From Actinomycetota bacterium (lineage in GTDB: Bacteria > Actinomycetota > Thermoleophilia > Gaiellales > Gaiellaceae): 36,613 nucleotides of DNA. This document shows positions 13,267 through 20,929 of this stretch, piece by piece (within the stretch, counting starts at the first letter, position 1; each line of letters starts with the position of its first letter). The stretch is from contig VAYM01000126.1 of assembly GCA_005884945.1 (NCBI GenBank), forward strand, positions 1 to 36,613, written 5' to 3'. The notes below the pieces were generated by a model. The model did no database searches, had not been told where the DNA came from, and saw only the letters and a program-made list of their open reading frames with translations. The position numbers and the translations under genes are program-made.

Positions 13267-14288
13267 CAGGAGATCTTCTTCAGCAAGCCGAGCGCCTGTT
13301 GGTTCCAGGGCACGCGATGCGTGACGCCGGCCGCCGCTCGACCGCGGTTCGCGAGGTACCAGTCGTACGTCCGCGTCAGCGCTTCGCGGTTCGAGAACCG
13401 CGGTTGCCAGTCGAGGATACGCTGCGCCTTCGAGACGTCGACGAACGAATCCTTGTGTGCCGTCTTGTAGTGCCACTCGGCGAGTGGAGAGAGGCGCATC
13501 AGCTCGAGCGCGCGCAGCGCGACCTCCGCCGGCTTGACGGGAACCGGTTGGAGCCGCGACGACGAGCCCACATGCGCGATCAGAGCGCCGAGGTCCTCGC
13601 GGACGGTGCCGAACGCGGTCGCGCCGACGTTGAACGTCTCGCCGCCCGCCTTCGGCACCGTCGCCGCACGGACGATCGCGTCGACGAGATCCTCGACGGC
13701 AAGCAGTTGGTACCGGTTGTCGCCCCGGCCGAGGATGTAGATCCGCCGGCCCTCGCGGATCCAGTCGAAGAGGATCTCGAAGACGCCGAGCCGCTCCGGC
13801 CCGATGAACGTCTTCGGGCGCACGATCGTCGTCTCGACCGCCGACACGCGACACAGCGCCTCGGCGTCGATCTTCGACTCGCCGTACCACCCGACGCCGA
13901 CGAGCGGATCGTCCTCCTCGATCGGATGCTTCTCGGGCACGCCGTAGACGGCGGTCGAGGAGATGAACACGACACGCCGCGCGCCGGCGTCGCGTGCCGC
14001 GACGAGCATGTTCTCCGTTCCGCCGACGTTGACCGAGCGAATCGCGGCCCGCGATGCCTGGATCGGAAGCGCCGCGGCGGCGTGCACGACGATGTCGGCG
14101 CCGTCGACGAGCCGGCGGACGTCCCGCACCTCCCGGACGTCGCCCCGGACCTCGTCGACCGCGGCCTCGAGCTCGGCGTCGTCGAGCGGCACGACGTCGA
14201 GCGTGCGGACGGAGTGCCCGTCGGCGAGCAGCCGCCGCGCGAGCTGGAGGCCGAGAAAGCCGGCGCCGCCGGAGATCGCCCACAACAT
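13266..14288 (-). CDS. NAD-dependent epimerase/dehydratase (extended SDR)
   Basis: A 340-residue extended short-chain dehydrogenase. The start has a nucleotide-binding ISGGAGFLGLQLARRLL; VVHAAAALP and SVNVGGTENML follow; the catalytic Ser/Tyr/Lys lie in FISSTAVYG and WYGESKIDAE (YxxxK). Later text (TIVRPKTFIGPERLG, NRYQLLAVEDLVDAI) is typical of sugar-nucleotide epimerases and 3-beta-HSD-like proteins. The substrate is not known. Its ATG at 14288 is preceded at 7 nt by TAGCGT, a TAnnnT -10 candidate, and has no ribosome site, so it may head a leaderless operon with the OCD-like and citrate synthase genes. Confidence 0.88.
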   Translation of the reverse strand: MLWAISGGAGFLGLQLARRLLADGHSVRTLDVVPLDDAELEAAVDEVRGDVREVRDVRRLVDGADIVVHAAAALPIQASRAAIRSVNVGGTENMLVAARDAGARRVVFISSTAVYGVPEKHPIEEDDPLVGVGWYGESKIDAEALCRVSAVETTIVRPKTFIGPERLGVFEILFDWIREGRRIYILGRGDNRYQLLAVEDLVDAIVRAATVPKAGGETFNVGATAFGTVREDLGALIAHVGSSSRLQPVPVKPAEVALRALELMRLSPLAEWHYKTAHKDSFVDVSKAQRILDWQPRFSNREALTRTYDWYLANRGRAAAGVTHRVPWNQQALGLLKKIS

Positions 14289-14295
14289 CGCGCGA

Positions 14296-14301
14296 ACGCT
14301 A
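14296..14301 (-). promoter_or_regulatory. Candidate leaderless -10 element of the SDR operon
   Basis: TAGCGT read on the minus strand, 7 nt before the ATG at 14288. A TTGCAC further upstream is about 23 nt away, too far for a normal -35 spacing, so support is limited to the -10 position. Confidence 0.3.
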
Positions 14302-14340
14302 ACGGGAGGAAAGCGGCCGCGGTCGTGCAAACCAGCGGCC

Positions 14341-15243
14341 ATGCGGCGGACTCTCTGCCTGGCCGTCTTCCTGCTCGTCGGGCTCCCTCCCGCAACCGCG
14401 TCCGCGCGGATCAGCCCGCAGGCCGCCGGCCTCCAGGTCGCGCTCCGCGCGTACGGCACGTACCTCGGGCCGATCGACGGCATCGCCGGGCCGGCGACGG
14501 TGCGGGGCGTTCGCCGGTTCCAGCAGCGCGTCGGGCTGCACGTCGACGGCAGGGTCGGCCGCGCGACACGACGCGCGTTCGGGCCGCTCGGCCGGCCGCT
14601 GTTCGGGACGCGCACGTTGCGCCGCGGCGAGTTCGGCTGGGACGTCTCGGTCCTCCAGTTCCTGCTCGCGCGCCGTGGCGAGCTCGTTCCGATCGACGGG
14701 TTCTTCGACGCGCAGACGGAGCGGGCGCTCCGCCACTTCCAGCGGTCTCGTCACCTCGCGGCCGACGGAATCGCAGGCAACCGGACGCTGACGGCGTTCA
14801 CGCGACGGTCGCCGCAGGCGGTCCGCCCCGTGCTCGTGCGGGCGACGACTCCGGCCGCGCAGGTGCGCACGCTCCTCGACTACTGGGCCGTGCACTACAA
14901 CGTCGACAGGAAGCTCGTGCGCGCGGTCGCGTGGATGGAGTCCGGCTTCCAGACGAATCTCACGTCGGCAGCCGGCGCGTGGGGCGTGATGCAGATCTTG
15001 CCGACGACGTGGAACTACGTGGAGACGGTCCTCCTCGGACACACGGTGCGCCGCACTGCATCCGGCAACATCCGCGTGGGCGTGCTCTACCTGCGCCAGC
15101 TGCTGCGTGAATTCGCGGGCGACGAGCGCAAGGCGCTCGCAGGCTGGTACCAGGGGCCGGCTTCCGTGCGCAAGATCGGCGTCCTGCGCGAGACGAAGGT
15201 CTTCGTCGCCAACGTGCTCGCCTTGCGCGAGACGTCCGTTTGA
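14341..15243 (+). CDS. Secreted lytic transglycosylase with peptidoglycan-binding domains
   Basis: A 300-residue exported protein: signal peptide RRTLCLAVFLLVGLPPATASA, two peptidoglycan-binding domain 1 repeats (residues about 25-80, with YGTYLGPIDGIAGPATVRGV, and about 95-150, with ELVPIDGFFDAQTERAL), then an SLT-type transglycosylase domain from about 175. The catalytic Glu is in VAWMESGFQTNLTSAAGAWG, followed by GVMQILPTTW. It should cleave the glycan strand of murein outside the membrane, in growth, remodelling or resuscitation. Its 3' end is overlapped by 157 nt by the convergent CopCD frame. Confidence 0.9.
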   Translation: MRRTLCLAVFLLVGLPPATASARISPQAAGLQVALRAYGTYLGPIDGIAGPATVRGVRRFQQRVGLHVDGRVGRATRRAFGPLGRPLFGTRTLRRGEFGWDVSVLQFLLARRGELVPIDGFFDAQTERALRHFQRSRHLAADGIAGNRTLTAFTRRSPQAVRPVLVRATTPAAQVRTLLDYWAVHYNVDRKLVRAVAWMESGFQTNLTSAAGAWGVMQILPTTWNYVETVLLGHTVRRTASGNIRVGVLYLRQLLREFAGDERKALAGWYQGPASVRKIGVLRETKVFVANVLALRETSV

Positions 15244-16511
15244 GGCGGAGGCTTCGAATCGACGAGCACCGCGGCGACGAGCAGCACCGCCATGCCGGCG
15301 AGACTCTCCCCGAGAACGCTCCGCGGTAAGCGCGCGAACAATCCGTCGCCGCCGCGCGCGACCTGCGGGACTGCGACGAGCCGATGCACGCCTCCCCAGG
15401 CGAGCGCAACGGAGACGAGCGACAGCTTGATCAGCAGCACGTGCCCGTAGCCGCTCGCCCAGAGATCGCGGAGCTGGGGCAGGCGAAGGATGCTGAGGTA
15501 CGTCCCCGCGGCGATGATCAAAGCGACGAGCACCGTCGCCAGCGTGGAGAAGCGGAGGAACGCCCGCCTGCGCGCGTCCGGTGCAAGCGGGAGGACGACC
15601 AGCGCGAGCTGGACCAGGCCGCCGATCCAGAGACACGCCGCCGAGAGGTGCACCCAGTCCGCGAGCTCCGACTTCCAAGACGATCCGGCGTCGGCGGCCG
15701 AGTGGCCCGAGAGGGAGAGGCCTGACACGAACGCGAGCCCGAGCGCGAGCGCGGGCCAGAGAAAGACGGTTCGGTCCGTGAGCCAGCTCAGAAAGAGGAG
15801 CGCAGTCACCGCCGCGAAGCCGAGCGTCATCGCGATGAACGCCTGCCCGAAGCGCGTTCCGCCTGCGATCGGCGAAAGGTCTCCGTACAACAACCGGCCG
15901 AAGGGGAGCTGCAGCGCATCCTCCGCGCGAAGCACGAACCCGAGGATGCCGACGTTCAGCGTCGCGATCGCACCGATTCCGGTGATCGCGTAGAAGCGTC
16001 GCTCGGCGCGCGGCGGCAGCGGGCCGCGCGCAACGACGAGCCGGAATCCGATGCCGCCGACGACGAGGGCCAGCGAGAGGAAGTACAGCCAGCGGACGAC
16101 ATCCTCCGTCCGCGTCGGGCCGGTCGCGCCGTACGCTTCCGTCGGCGGCGGCGCCGCCATGCGGACTCCGAACGTGTAGACGCCGGAGATCACGTGGCCG
16201 TCCCCGGAGATGACGTGCCAGCGGACCGTGTACGCGTCGGTCGGCACGTTGCGCGGCAGCGGCGCGACGACGTAGGTCGGATTCTTTCCGTCGCGTGCCG
16301 GCCGCGAGACGACCTCGCCGCGCGACGAGTAGACCTCGATCGACGACGGCAGCGCCTTGACGGCCTGGTCGAAGTTCAGCCAGACCTTCGCGGGGCCGGT
16401 CTCAACGCGCTGACGGAACCCGGGACCGGTGTGCTCGAGCGTCGCGTGCGCGAAGGCCGACGAGGGAGACGCGAGCGCGACGAGACCGACGATGACCGCC
16501 GCGCGCTTCAT
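15087..16511 (-). CDS. CopC-CopD fusion, copper resistance/uptake membrane protein
   Basis: A 474-residue fusion. After a signal peptide ending SSAFA, the mature protein starts with His, the N-terminal copper ligand of CopC; the CopC domain runs to about residue 130 and includes WHVISGDGHVISG with the other Cu(II) ligands. About eight hydrophobic helices of a CopD domain follow. CopC/D proteins bind copper in the periplasm and move it into the cytosol. Homology seems to end at VDSKPPP; the last 50 residues are read through the lytic transglycosylase gene antisense and look unnatural, as if the original stop was lost. The start overlaps the upstream gene stop (ATGA). Confidence 0.88.
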   Translation of the reverse strand: MKRAAVIVGLVALASPSSAFAHATLEHTGPGFRQRVETGPAKVWLNFDQAVKALPSSIEVYSSRGEVVSRPARDGKNPTYVVAPLPRNVPTDAYTVRWHVISGDGHVISGVYTFGVRMAAPPPTEAYGATGPTRTEDVVRWLYFLSLALVVGGIGFRLVVARGPLPPRAERRFYAITGIGAIATLNVGILGFVLRAEDALQLPFGRLLYGDLSPIAGGTRFGQAFIAMTLGFAAVTALLFLSWLTDRTVFLWPALALGLAFVSGLSLSGHSAADAGSSWKSELADWVHLSAACLWIGGLVQLALVVLPLAPDARRRAFLRFSTLATVLVALIIAAGTYLSILRLPQLRDLWASGYGHVLLIKLSLVSVALAWGGVHRLVAVPQVARGGDGLFARLPRSVLGESLAGMAVLLVAAVLVDSKPPPQTDVSRKASTLATKTFVSRRTPILRTEAGPWYQPASALRSSPANSRSSWRR

Positions 16512-17037
16512 CGATGCGGCGCTCCCACCGTCGGCGAGAGGTGACCGAAGACCGGCGCGACGTCGCGGTCGCAGTACAGCATCACCGAGATGACGACGAA
16601 CGTGAGCGCGAACGCGGACCCGATAGCGACCGATCTCGGCCGGACGCAACGGGCGAGCGGCACGACGGCGGCGATCACGAGCGTCCAGCCCATCAGGTGG
16701 TGCAGGAACGAGGAACGCTGGAAGAACCACGCGTTCTGCTCGTGCACGAGCAACGCGGTGCCGGATCCACGAGTGCGAGCTCCGTCGCTCCCGCGTGCAT
16801 CAGCACCTCGGCCCACGAGCCGTGCGCGAGCATGTGGATCGTCGAATTGGTGAAGAACGTCATCACCGGCCACATGAACACGCCCAGGCCGAACAGCACG
16901 CCCGGCCAGATGTACGCGCGCCAGGCGCGCCGTCGCCAGACCTCCGTGCCGACGATTGCCTCCCCGAGCAGGCAGAGGCCGAGAATCAGGAAGCCGGTCG
17001 CGAACAGCCAGTGGACGTGCTCAGAGGGCGGCTGCAT
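16508..17037 (-). pseudogene. Polytopic membrane protein gene, frame-disrupted
   Basis: Two overlapping frames give the two halves of one membrane protein. From ATG 17037: helices LFATGFLILGLCLLGEAI, IWPGVLFGLGVFMWPVMTFF, then STIHMLAHGSWAEVLMHAGATELALV. In another frame from about 16768: SGTALLVHEQNAWFFQRSSFLHHLMGW as two pieces, then WTLVIAAVVPLARC and a further helix ending APHR. The natural join is missing, with the frame change near 16763-16770, which fits an out-of-frame deletion of a short internal segment. It contains many His residues and sits in the CopCD operon (4-nt ATGA overlap), so copper or heme handling is possible. Family not recognised. Confidence 0.65.
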
Positions 17038-17043
17038 CGAAGG

Positions 17044-17304
17044 TCACTCCTCGAGGTCCTCGAGGACGCCCGGCACGACGACGAAGTGGAAGAGCAGGCC
17101 CACGGCGAGCACGAGCAGCGGCGGCTCGACGACGAGCCACCAGAAGCTCTGGCCGTGCGGGTGCAGCAGGGTCAGGCGATATGGCTGTGCGACCGCCCAC
17201 ACGGTCGCGGCGAGCACCGTGAGAGGTCCGATCGCGGAGATCGCGCGAGCCGACCGGATGCGCTGCCGCGGTACCTCGAGTTCGCTGACGAGTTCTGCGT
17301 TCAT
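17044..17304 (-). CDS. Small two-helix membrane protein
   Basis: An 86-residue protein with a strong ribosome site (GGGAGGA, 5 nt from ATG). Two hydrophobic helices, ISAIGPLTVLAATVWAVA and FWWLVVEPPLLVLAVGLLF, flank a short loop with HPHGQ; the C-terminus is acidic (VLEDLEE). I do not recognise the family. It lies 6 nt before the disrupted membrane-protein gene and is part of the CopCD operon, so it may be an accessory subunit. Confidence 0.7.
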   Translation of the reverse strand: MNAELVSELEVPRQRIRSARAISAIGPLTVLAATVWAVAQPYRLTLLHPHGQSFWWLVVEPPLLVLAVGLLFHFVVVPGVLEDLEE

Positions 17305-17361
17305 GACGTCCTCCCGTGGTCGAGTGGATCCCCGGCCTACGGACGTCGTGTCCGCAGGCCG

Positions 17362-18024
17362 CTACGCGACTACGGGAGGCGGCCGAACTTCGAACGCGAC
17401 GCCGAAGCGGCCACGCGGCGGAGTGTCCACGCAGGGCTTCGGTCGCTTCGTCGCCGGCTCGTAGACGCCGAGCCGGGACGCGCGTTCCGCGACGGCGCGT
17501 GCGTAGTGCTCGTAGTCCGCGAGCCACCGCGCGACCGCGCCGTAGACGACGGCGACGACCACCGAGAGCACGGCGAACACGGGCAGCGCCGACGAGTGCA
17601 ACCAGGCCGCGAACAGCGGCCATTGTCCCGTCGTCGACACGCGCTCCGCGTCCGTCTGCAGGAGGTAGATGAGCGACGTTCCGAGGAAGCAGCAAAGCCA
17701 GAGGCGCGGCGAGAGGACGGCGCGCATGCGCGGCACGCGCTCGGCCGACCGTCCGTGCGCCCGCAACAGACGCTGCGCGCCGGACGCGACCGACCGCGCC
17801 TTGACGAACCGCCACGCGATGCGCGCGAGCAGGAGCGCGACACCGACCTTTACGGCCACGAGCAGGAACGGGTAGTACTCGGCGCCGGAGTACGACGGCG
17901 CCTCGACGTGGCGCCCGATGTTGACGCGGTGCGTCAGCGAGCGGCCGACGAGCTCGGCGACCAGGACGAGGAGTGCGAGCGCGAGCCGGGCGAGAAACGT
18001 CTGGTGCCGCCGGGCCCGTTCCAT
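17362..18024 (-). CDS. Four-helix membrane protein of unknown function
   Basis: A 220-residue protein from ATG 18024. Predicted helices are LARLALALLVLVAELVG, YYPFLLVAVKVGVALLLARI, RLWLCCFLGTSLIYLLQ and ALPVFAVLSVVVAVVYGAV, with an Arg-rich cytosolic loop between helices 2 and 3 and a Pro-rich C-tail. No catalytic motif is visible. It is the first gene of a four-gene cluster ending in CopCD. A promoter (TTGACC, 18 nt, CACACT) stands 6 nt before its start, which has no ribosome site; the codons further upstream (to 18060) would place it inside that promoter. The function is not known. Confidence 0.7.
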   Translation of the reverse strand: MERARRHQTFLARLALALLVLVAELVGRSLTHRVNIGRHVEAPSYSGAEYYPFLLVAVKVGVALLLARIAWRFVKARSVASGAQRLLRAHGRSAERVPRMRAVLSPRLWLCCFLGTSLIYLLQTDAERVSTTGQWPLFAAWLHSSALPVFAVLSVVVAVVYGAVARWLADYEHYARAVAERASRLGVYEPATKRPKPCVDTPPRGRFGVAFEVRPPPVVA

Positions 18025-18030
18025 TTGCAC

Positions 18031-18060
18031 AGTGTGGCGTCCGCCGCGCAGGCTGGTCAA
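18031..18060 (-). promoter_or_regulatory. Promoter of the membrane/CopCD cluster, probably leaderless
   Basis: Minus strand: TTGACC (18060-18055), an 18-nt spacer, CACACT (18036-18031), then 6 nt to the ATG at 18024. The geometry is identical to the hpnC promoter. Confidence 0.5.
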
Positions 18061-18067
18061 ACGGCAG

Positions 18068-18451
18068 CTAGCCGACGAGAGTCAGTGTCCATTCGTCGGC
18101 ACAGCGATCCTCGAACCCCACGAGGAGGATCCGCTGCCAGCGGCCGAGGCAGAGCACGCCTTCCTTGTAGGGAATCTGCTCGGTCCGCGGCCCCAGCAGG
18201 AACGACAGCAGGTGCGTCCGCTCGTCCGCCTCGAGCGGCACGAGGCGCTCCAGCAGGCACTCGAGATCCGAGAAGAACCCGGTCTCTCGCTCCTGCACCC
18301 GAACGACGGACGGGTCACCGTTCGGCGACACGTACGCGATTCCGCTCCCGCCCGCGCGCGCAACCTCGTGCCGCACGTCGTTCGTGATGTCGAGGACCGT
18401 GAGGTTCGGCAGCGCCGCGGCGATCGAGATCGGGATCTGCACCGACGTCAT
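18068..18451 (-). CDS. yjbQ: YjbQ / UPF0047 family protein
   Basis: A 127-residue cytosolic protein of the YjbQ (UPF0047) family, some members of which have weak thiamine-phosphate synthase activity; the true role is unclear. Family features are DITNDVRHEVARAGGSGIA, a VQE-x-E-x-G-F-F-x-D-L block, FLLGPRTEQIPYKEGVLCLG and GRWQRILLVGFED. The usual HTT motif of the active site is replaced (SPNGDPSVV), so catalysis in the family sense is doubtful. It is the last gene of the hopanoid operon, overlapping ispH by 4 nt (ATGA). Confidence 0.8.
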   Translation of the reverse strand: MTSVQIPISIAAALPNLTVLDITNDVRHEVARAGGSGIAYVSPNGDPSVVRVQERETGFFSDLECLLERLVPLEADERTHLLSFLLGPRTEQIPYKEGVLCLGRWQRILLVGFEDRCADEWTLTLVG

Positions 18452-19374
18452 GCCGTCACCTCCCGCGGGAGACGGAAGTGCACGTCCTCGCGGGCAACCG
18501 TGACCTCTTCGAGCTCGCCCCAGCCGAGCTCCGCAAGCCGGGTCAGCGTTGCTTCGACGAGCTCCTCGGGCGTCGAGGCGCCGGCGGTGAGCCCGATTGT
18601 CGTGTGGCCGTCGAGCAGGGCGACGTCCAGCTCGTCCTCGCCGCCGATGAGCTCCGCCGCTGCGCCCGCGTTGCGGGCAACCTCGACGAGACGCTGTGCG
18701 TTCGAGCTGGTCTGCGACCCGATCACGAGGATCAGGGTCGCGTCCTCGGCCAGGCGCTTGACAGCGTCCTGGCGGTTCTGAGTCGCGTAACAGATGTCAT
18801 CCGCGGCGGGCCGGCGGAGACTACCGAACCTCTGCTCGAGCGCCTCGACCGTCGCCCGTACGTCGTCGAGCGACAGCGTCGTCTGCGTGACGACGGCGAC
18901 GGGACGCCCGCCGGAGTCGAGCCGCTCCGCGTCTTCCGGCGACTCGATCACGACCGTGTCGTCGGGGCGCTCGCCGCGTGTCCCGATGACCTCGACGTGG
19001 TCGGCGTGTCCGACGAGCGCGACGAGGTTGCCGCTGTCCGCGTACCGGCGCGCCTCCGCGTGCACCTTCGAGACGAGCGGGCACACGGCGTCGACGACGC
19101 GGAGGCCGCGGCGCTCGCAGTTCTCGCGGACGGCCGGCGCGACGCCGTGCGCGGAGAGGACGCAGATCTCGCCGGCCGGAACTTCGTCCTCCGAGTCGAC
19201 GAAGACCGCGCCCATCCGCTCGAGCCGCCGAACGACGTGGTCGTTGTGGACGATCTGATGCCGCACGTAGATCGGCGGGCCGTGCTCGGCGAGCAGCCGC
19301 TCCACGATCTCGATCGCGCGGTCCACGCCTGCACAGAAGGAACGGGGCGCGGCGAGAAGCACCCGCCTGCTCAT
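18448..19374 (-). CDS. ispH: 4-hydroxy-3-methylbut-2-enyl diphosphate reductase IspH
   Basis: A 308-residue iron-sulfur enzyme making IPP and DMAPP from HMBPP, the last step of the MEP pathway. The three cluster Cys are present: Cys14 (RSFCAGV), Cys98 (DAVCPLV) and Cys195 (DDICYATQNRQ). Substrate-site text includes HNDHVV, SAHGVAP, GHADHVEVIGT and GSQTSSNAQRL. Length is normal. The start overlaps the hpnG stop (ATGA). Location inside a hopanoid operon suggests co-regulation of precursor supply with triterpenoid synthesis. Confidence 0.96.
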   Translation of the reverse strand: MSRRVLLAAPRSFCAGVDRAIEIVERLLAEHGPPIYVRHQIVHNDHVVRRLERMGAVFVDSEDEVPAGEICVLSAHGVAPAVRENCERRGLRVVDAVCPLVSKVHAEARRYADSGNLVALVGHADHVEVIGTRGERPDDTVVIESPEDAERLDSGGRPVAVVTQTTLSLDDVRATVEALEQRFGSLRRPAADDICYATQNRQDAVKRLAEDATLILVIGSQTSSNAQRLVEVARNAGAAAELIGGEDELDVALLDGHTTIGLTAGASTPEELVEATLTRLAELGWGELEEVTVAREDVHFRLPREVTA

Positions 19375-19943
19375 GTCACGGCCTCCAGGCTCTTGAGCGC
19401 GCGCCTCGCGTTACCGAGCGCACGGACGGTCTCGCGCGGCGCGCGGACGAACCCGCGGACGAAACCGAGGACGTTCGGCTCGCCGGAAATGGTGACCGCC
19501 TCTGCGAGACCCGCGAGCTTGCTCGTCGGCGTGTCGCTGATCGAGCGAATGCAACCGGCAAGTCGGCCTGAGCGCGCAAGCGTGCCGGACTCCATGTCGA
19601 CCGCGTCCGCGCCGGTCTGCTCGTGCAACCGCACCCGTTCGGACGGGTCGTCGACGATCCGTCCCGCGCCGAGGATCGTTCCCGTCCGTGCGCGCGAGAC
19701 GCCGAGCGGACCGCCCTCCCACAGGACCGCGCCCTGCTCGTCGACGACGCGCGTCGCGTCGATCACCGTGCCGACGGGCAGATCGCCTCGAAGCGCACCG
19801 GCGATCCCGAACGAGACGAGCCGGTCACTCTCCGGAACGCCGTTCGCGACGCCGAGGCCGACACGCACCGCCGGGCCGAGGCGCCGCGCCACGCGCTCCT
19901 CGACGGTCATCGCGCAGGCGAAGGTCAGCCCGTCAACGTCCAC
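19371..19943 (-). CDS. hpnG: HpnG-type adenosylhopane nucleosidase/phosphorylase
   Basis: A 190-residue member of the nucleoside phosphorylase superfamily, matching HpnG, which removes adenine from adenosylhopane to give (phospho)ribosylhopane. Text includes RVGLGVANG, LVSFGIAGAL near residues 50-59, GTVIDATRV, and TGADAVDMESG (the substrate Glu) near 118-128, followed by GCIRSISDT. The GTG start at 19943, with AGGAG 6 nt upstream, is preferred over an internal ATG at 19910; it overlaps hpnH by 19 nt. The ATGA overlap links it to ispH. Confidence 0.88.
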   Translation of the reverse strand: MDVDGLTFACAMTVEERVARRLGPAVRVGLGVANGVPESDRLVSFGIAGALRGDLPVGTVIDATRVVDEQGAVLWEGGPLGVSRARTGTILGAGRIVDDPSERVRLHEQTGADAVDMESGTLARSGRLAGCIRSISDTPTSKLAGLAEAVTISGEPNVLGFVRGFVRAPRETVRALGNARRALKSLEAVT

Positions 19944-20929
19944 GCCATGCTCCTGGCGCCTTCCTTGAGGGACGACGCAGCCTCGTAGGCGGCCGAGGGC
20001 TCGAAGCCGGAGTGAATCGCGCAGTGCTCGCAGCGGGGATCGTTCCCGGGGCCGTACTCCTCCCACTCGATCCCCTCGAGGAGCGCGTCGTACGTCGGGA
20101 AGATCCCGTCCGTCAGCAGGTAGCACGGGCCCTTCCAGCCGTACGGGTTCCGCGTGATCGACCCCCACGGCGCACAGGGAAGCTTGCGGACGCCCGTGAG
20201 GAAGTCCTGGTAGATGGGGCTCGCCAGCCACCGGTAGCCGCGCTGGCGTGCGACCTTGCGGATGATGCGGAACTTCTCTTCGTGCTCTGCCCGCGTCATC
20301 GTGAGCGCGGGGTCGATCTGCGAGTACTGATAACCCGGAGCGATCAGCATCCCGTCGATGCCCACGTCGTTCGTGAGGAAACCCATCATCTCGATCACGT
20401 CGTCGACGGAGGTCTCCTTGAAGATGGTCGTGTTCGTCGTGACGCGGAAGCCTGCCGCGCGGGCCTTCTTGATCGCGTCGACCGCGAGGTCCCACAGGCC
20501 GGGGTAGTCGCAGATGTAGTCGTGGATCTCGCGCATGCCGTCGAGGTGGACGACGAACGTCAGCCGCGGGCTCGGCTCGAACACCTCGAGGAATTGCTCC
20601 AGGCGCAGCGCGTTCGTGCAGAGCTCGATGTTCTTGCGGAGCTCGAGCATCCCGGCGACGACGTCCTCGATGCCTTTGAAGACGAGCGGCTCGCCGCCGC
20701 AGATCGACACGACCGGCGCGGGACACTGCACGGCGGCGTCGACGCACTCCTCGACGGTCAGGCGCGCCTTGTTCGATTCGTACTCGCGGATCTTTCCGCA
20801 GCCGATGCACGCGATGTTGCAGGCGAGCGTGGGCTCGAGCATGAGCACGAGCGGGTACCGCTCCCCTTTGCGCTGCTGCTGGGCGACGTAGCGTCCGATC
20901 TGAACCGTGCTGCGGAGCGGGAACTTCAT
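19925..20929 (-). CDS. hpnH: Adenosyl-hopene transferase HpnH (radical SAM)
   Basis: A 334-residue radical SAM enzyme that adds the 5'-deoxyadenosyl group to diploptene, starting the extended side chain of bacteriohopanepolyols. The cluster motif CNIACIGC is at Cys37/41/44, followed by SICGGEPLVFKG and the HpnH-typical N-terminus KFPLRSTVQIGRYV. The C-terminus carries CAPWGSITRNPYGWKGPCY and a CEHC pair as in the SPASM-like HpnH end. Its ATG overlaps the shc stop by 4 nt. Confidence 0.95.
   Translation of the reverse strand: MKFPLRSTVQIGRYVAQQQRKGERYPLVLMLEPTLACNIACIGCGKIREYESNKARLTVEECVDAAVQCPAPVVSICGGEPLVFKGIEDVVAGMLELRKNIELCTNALRLEQFLEVFEPSPRLTFVVHLDGMREIHDYICDYPGLWDLAVDAIKKARAAGFRVTTNTTIFKETSVDDVIEMMGFLTNDVGIDGMLIAPGYQYSQIDPALTMTRAEHEEKFRIIRKVARQRGYRWLASPIYQDFLTGVRKLPCAPWGSITRNPYGWKGPCYLLTDGIFPTYDALLEGIEWEEYGPGNDPRCEHCAIHSGFEPSAAYEAASSLKEGARSMAWTLTG

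Noticed and set aside
12313-14283. Single 656-codon minus-strand ORF covering the SDR and OCD genes
   Set aside because: Only its last 317 residues (OCD-like) are protein-like; the upstream part is an off-frame reading of the SDR gene.
13251-15110. A 619-codon plus-strand ORF across the SDR and transglycosylase region
   Set aside because: A chance long frame from GC-rich DNA; it is antisense to the SDR and in another frame of the transglycosylase.
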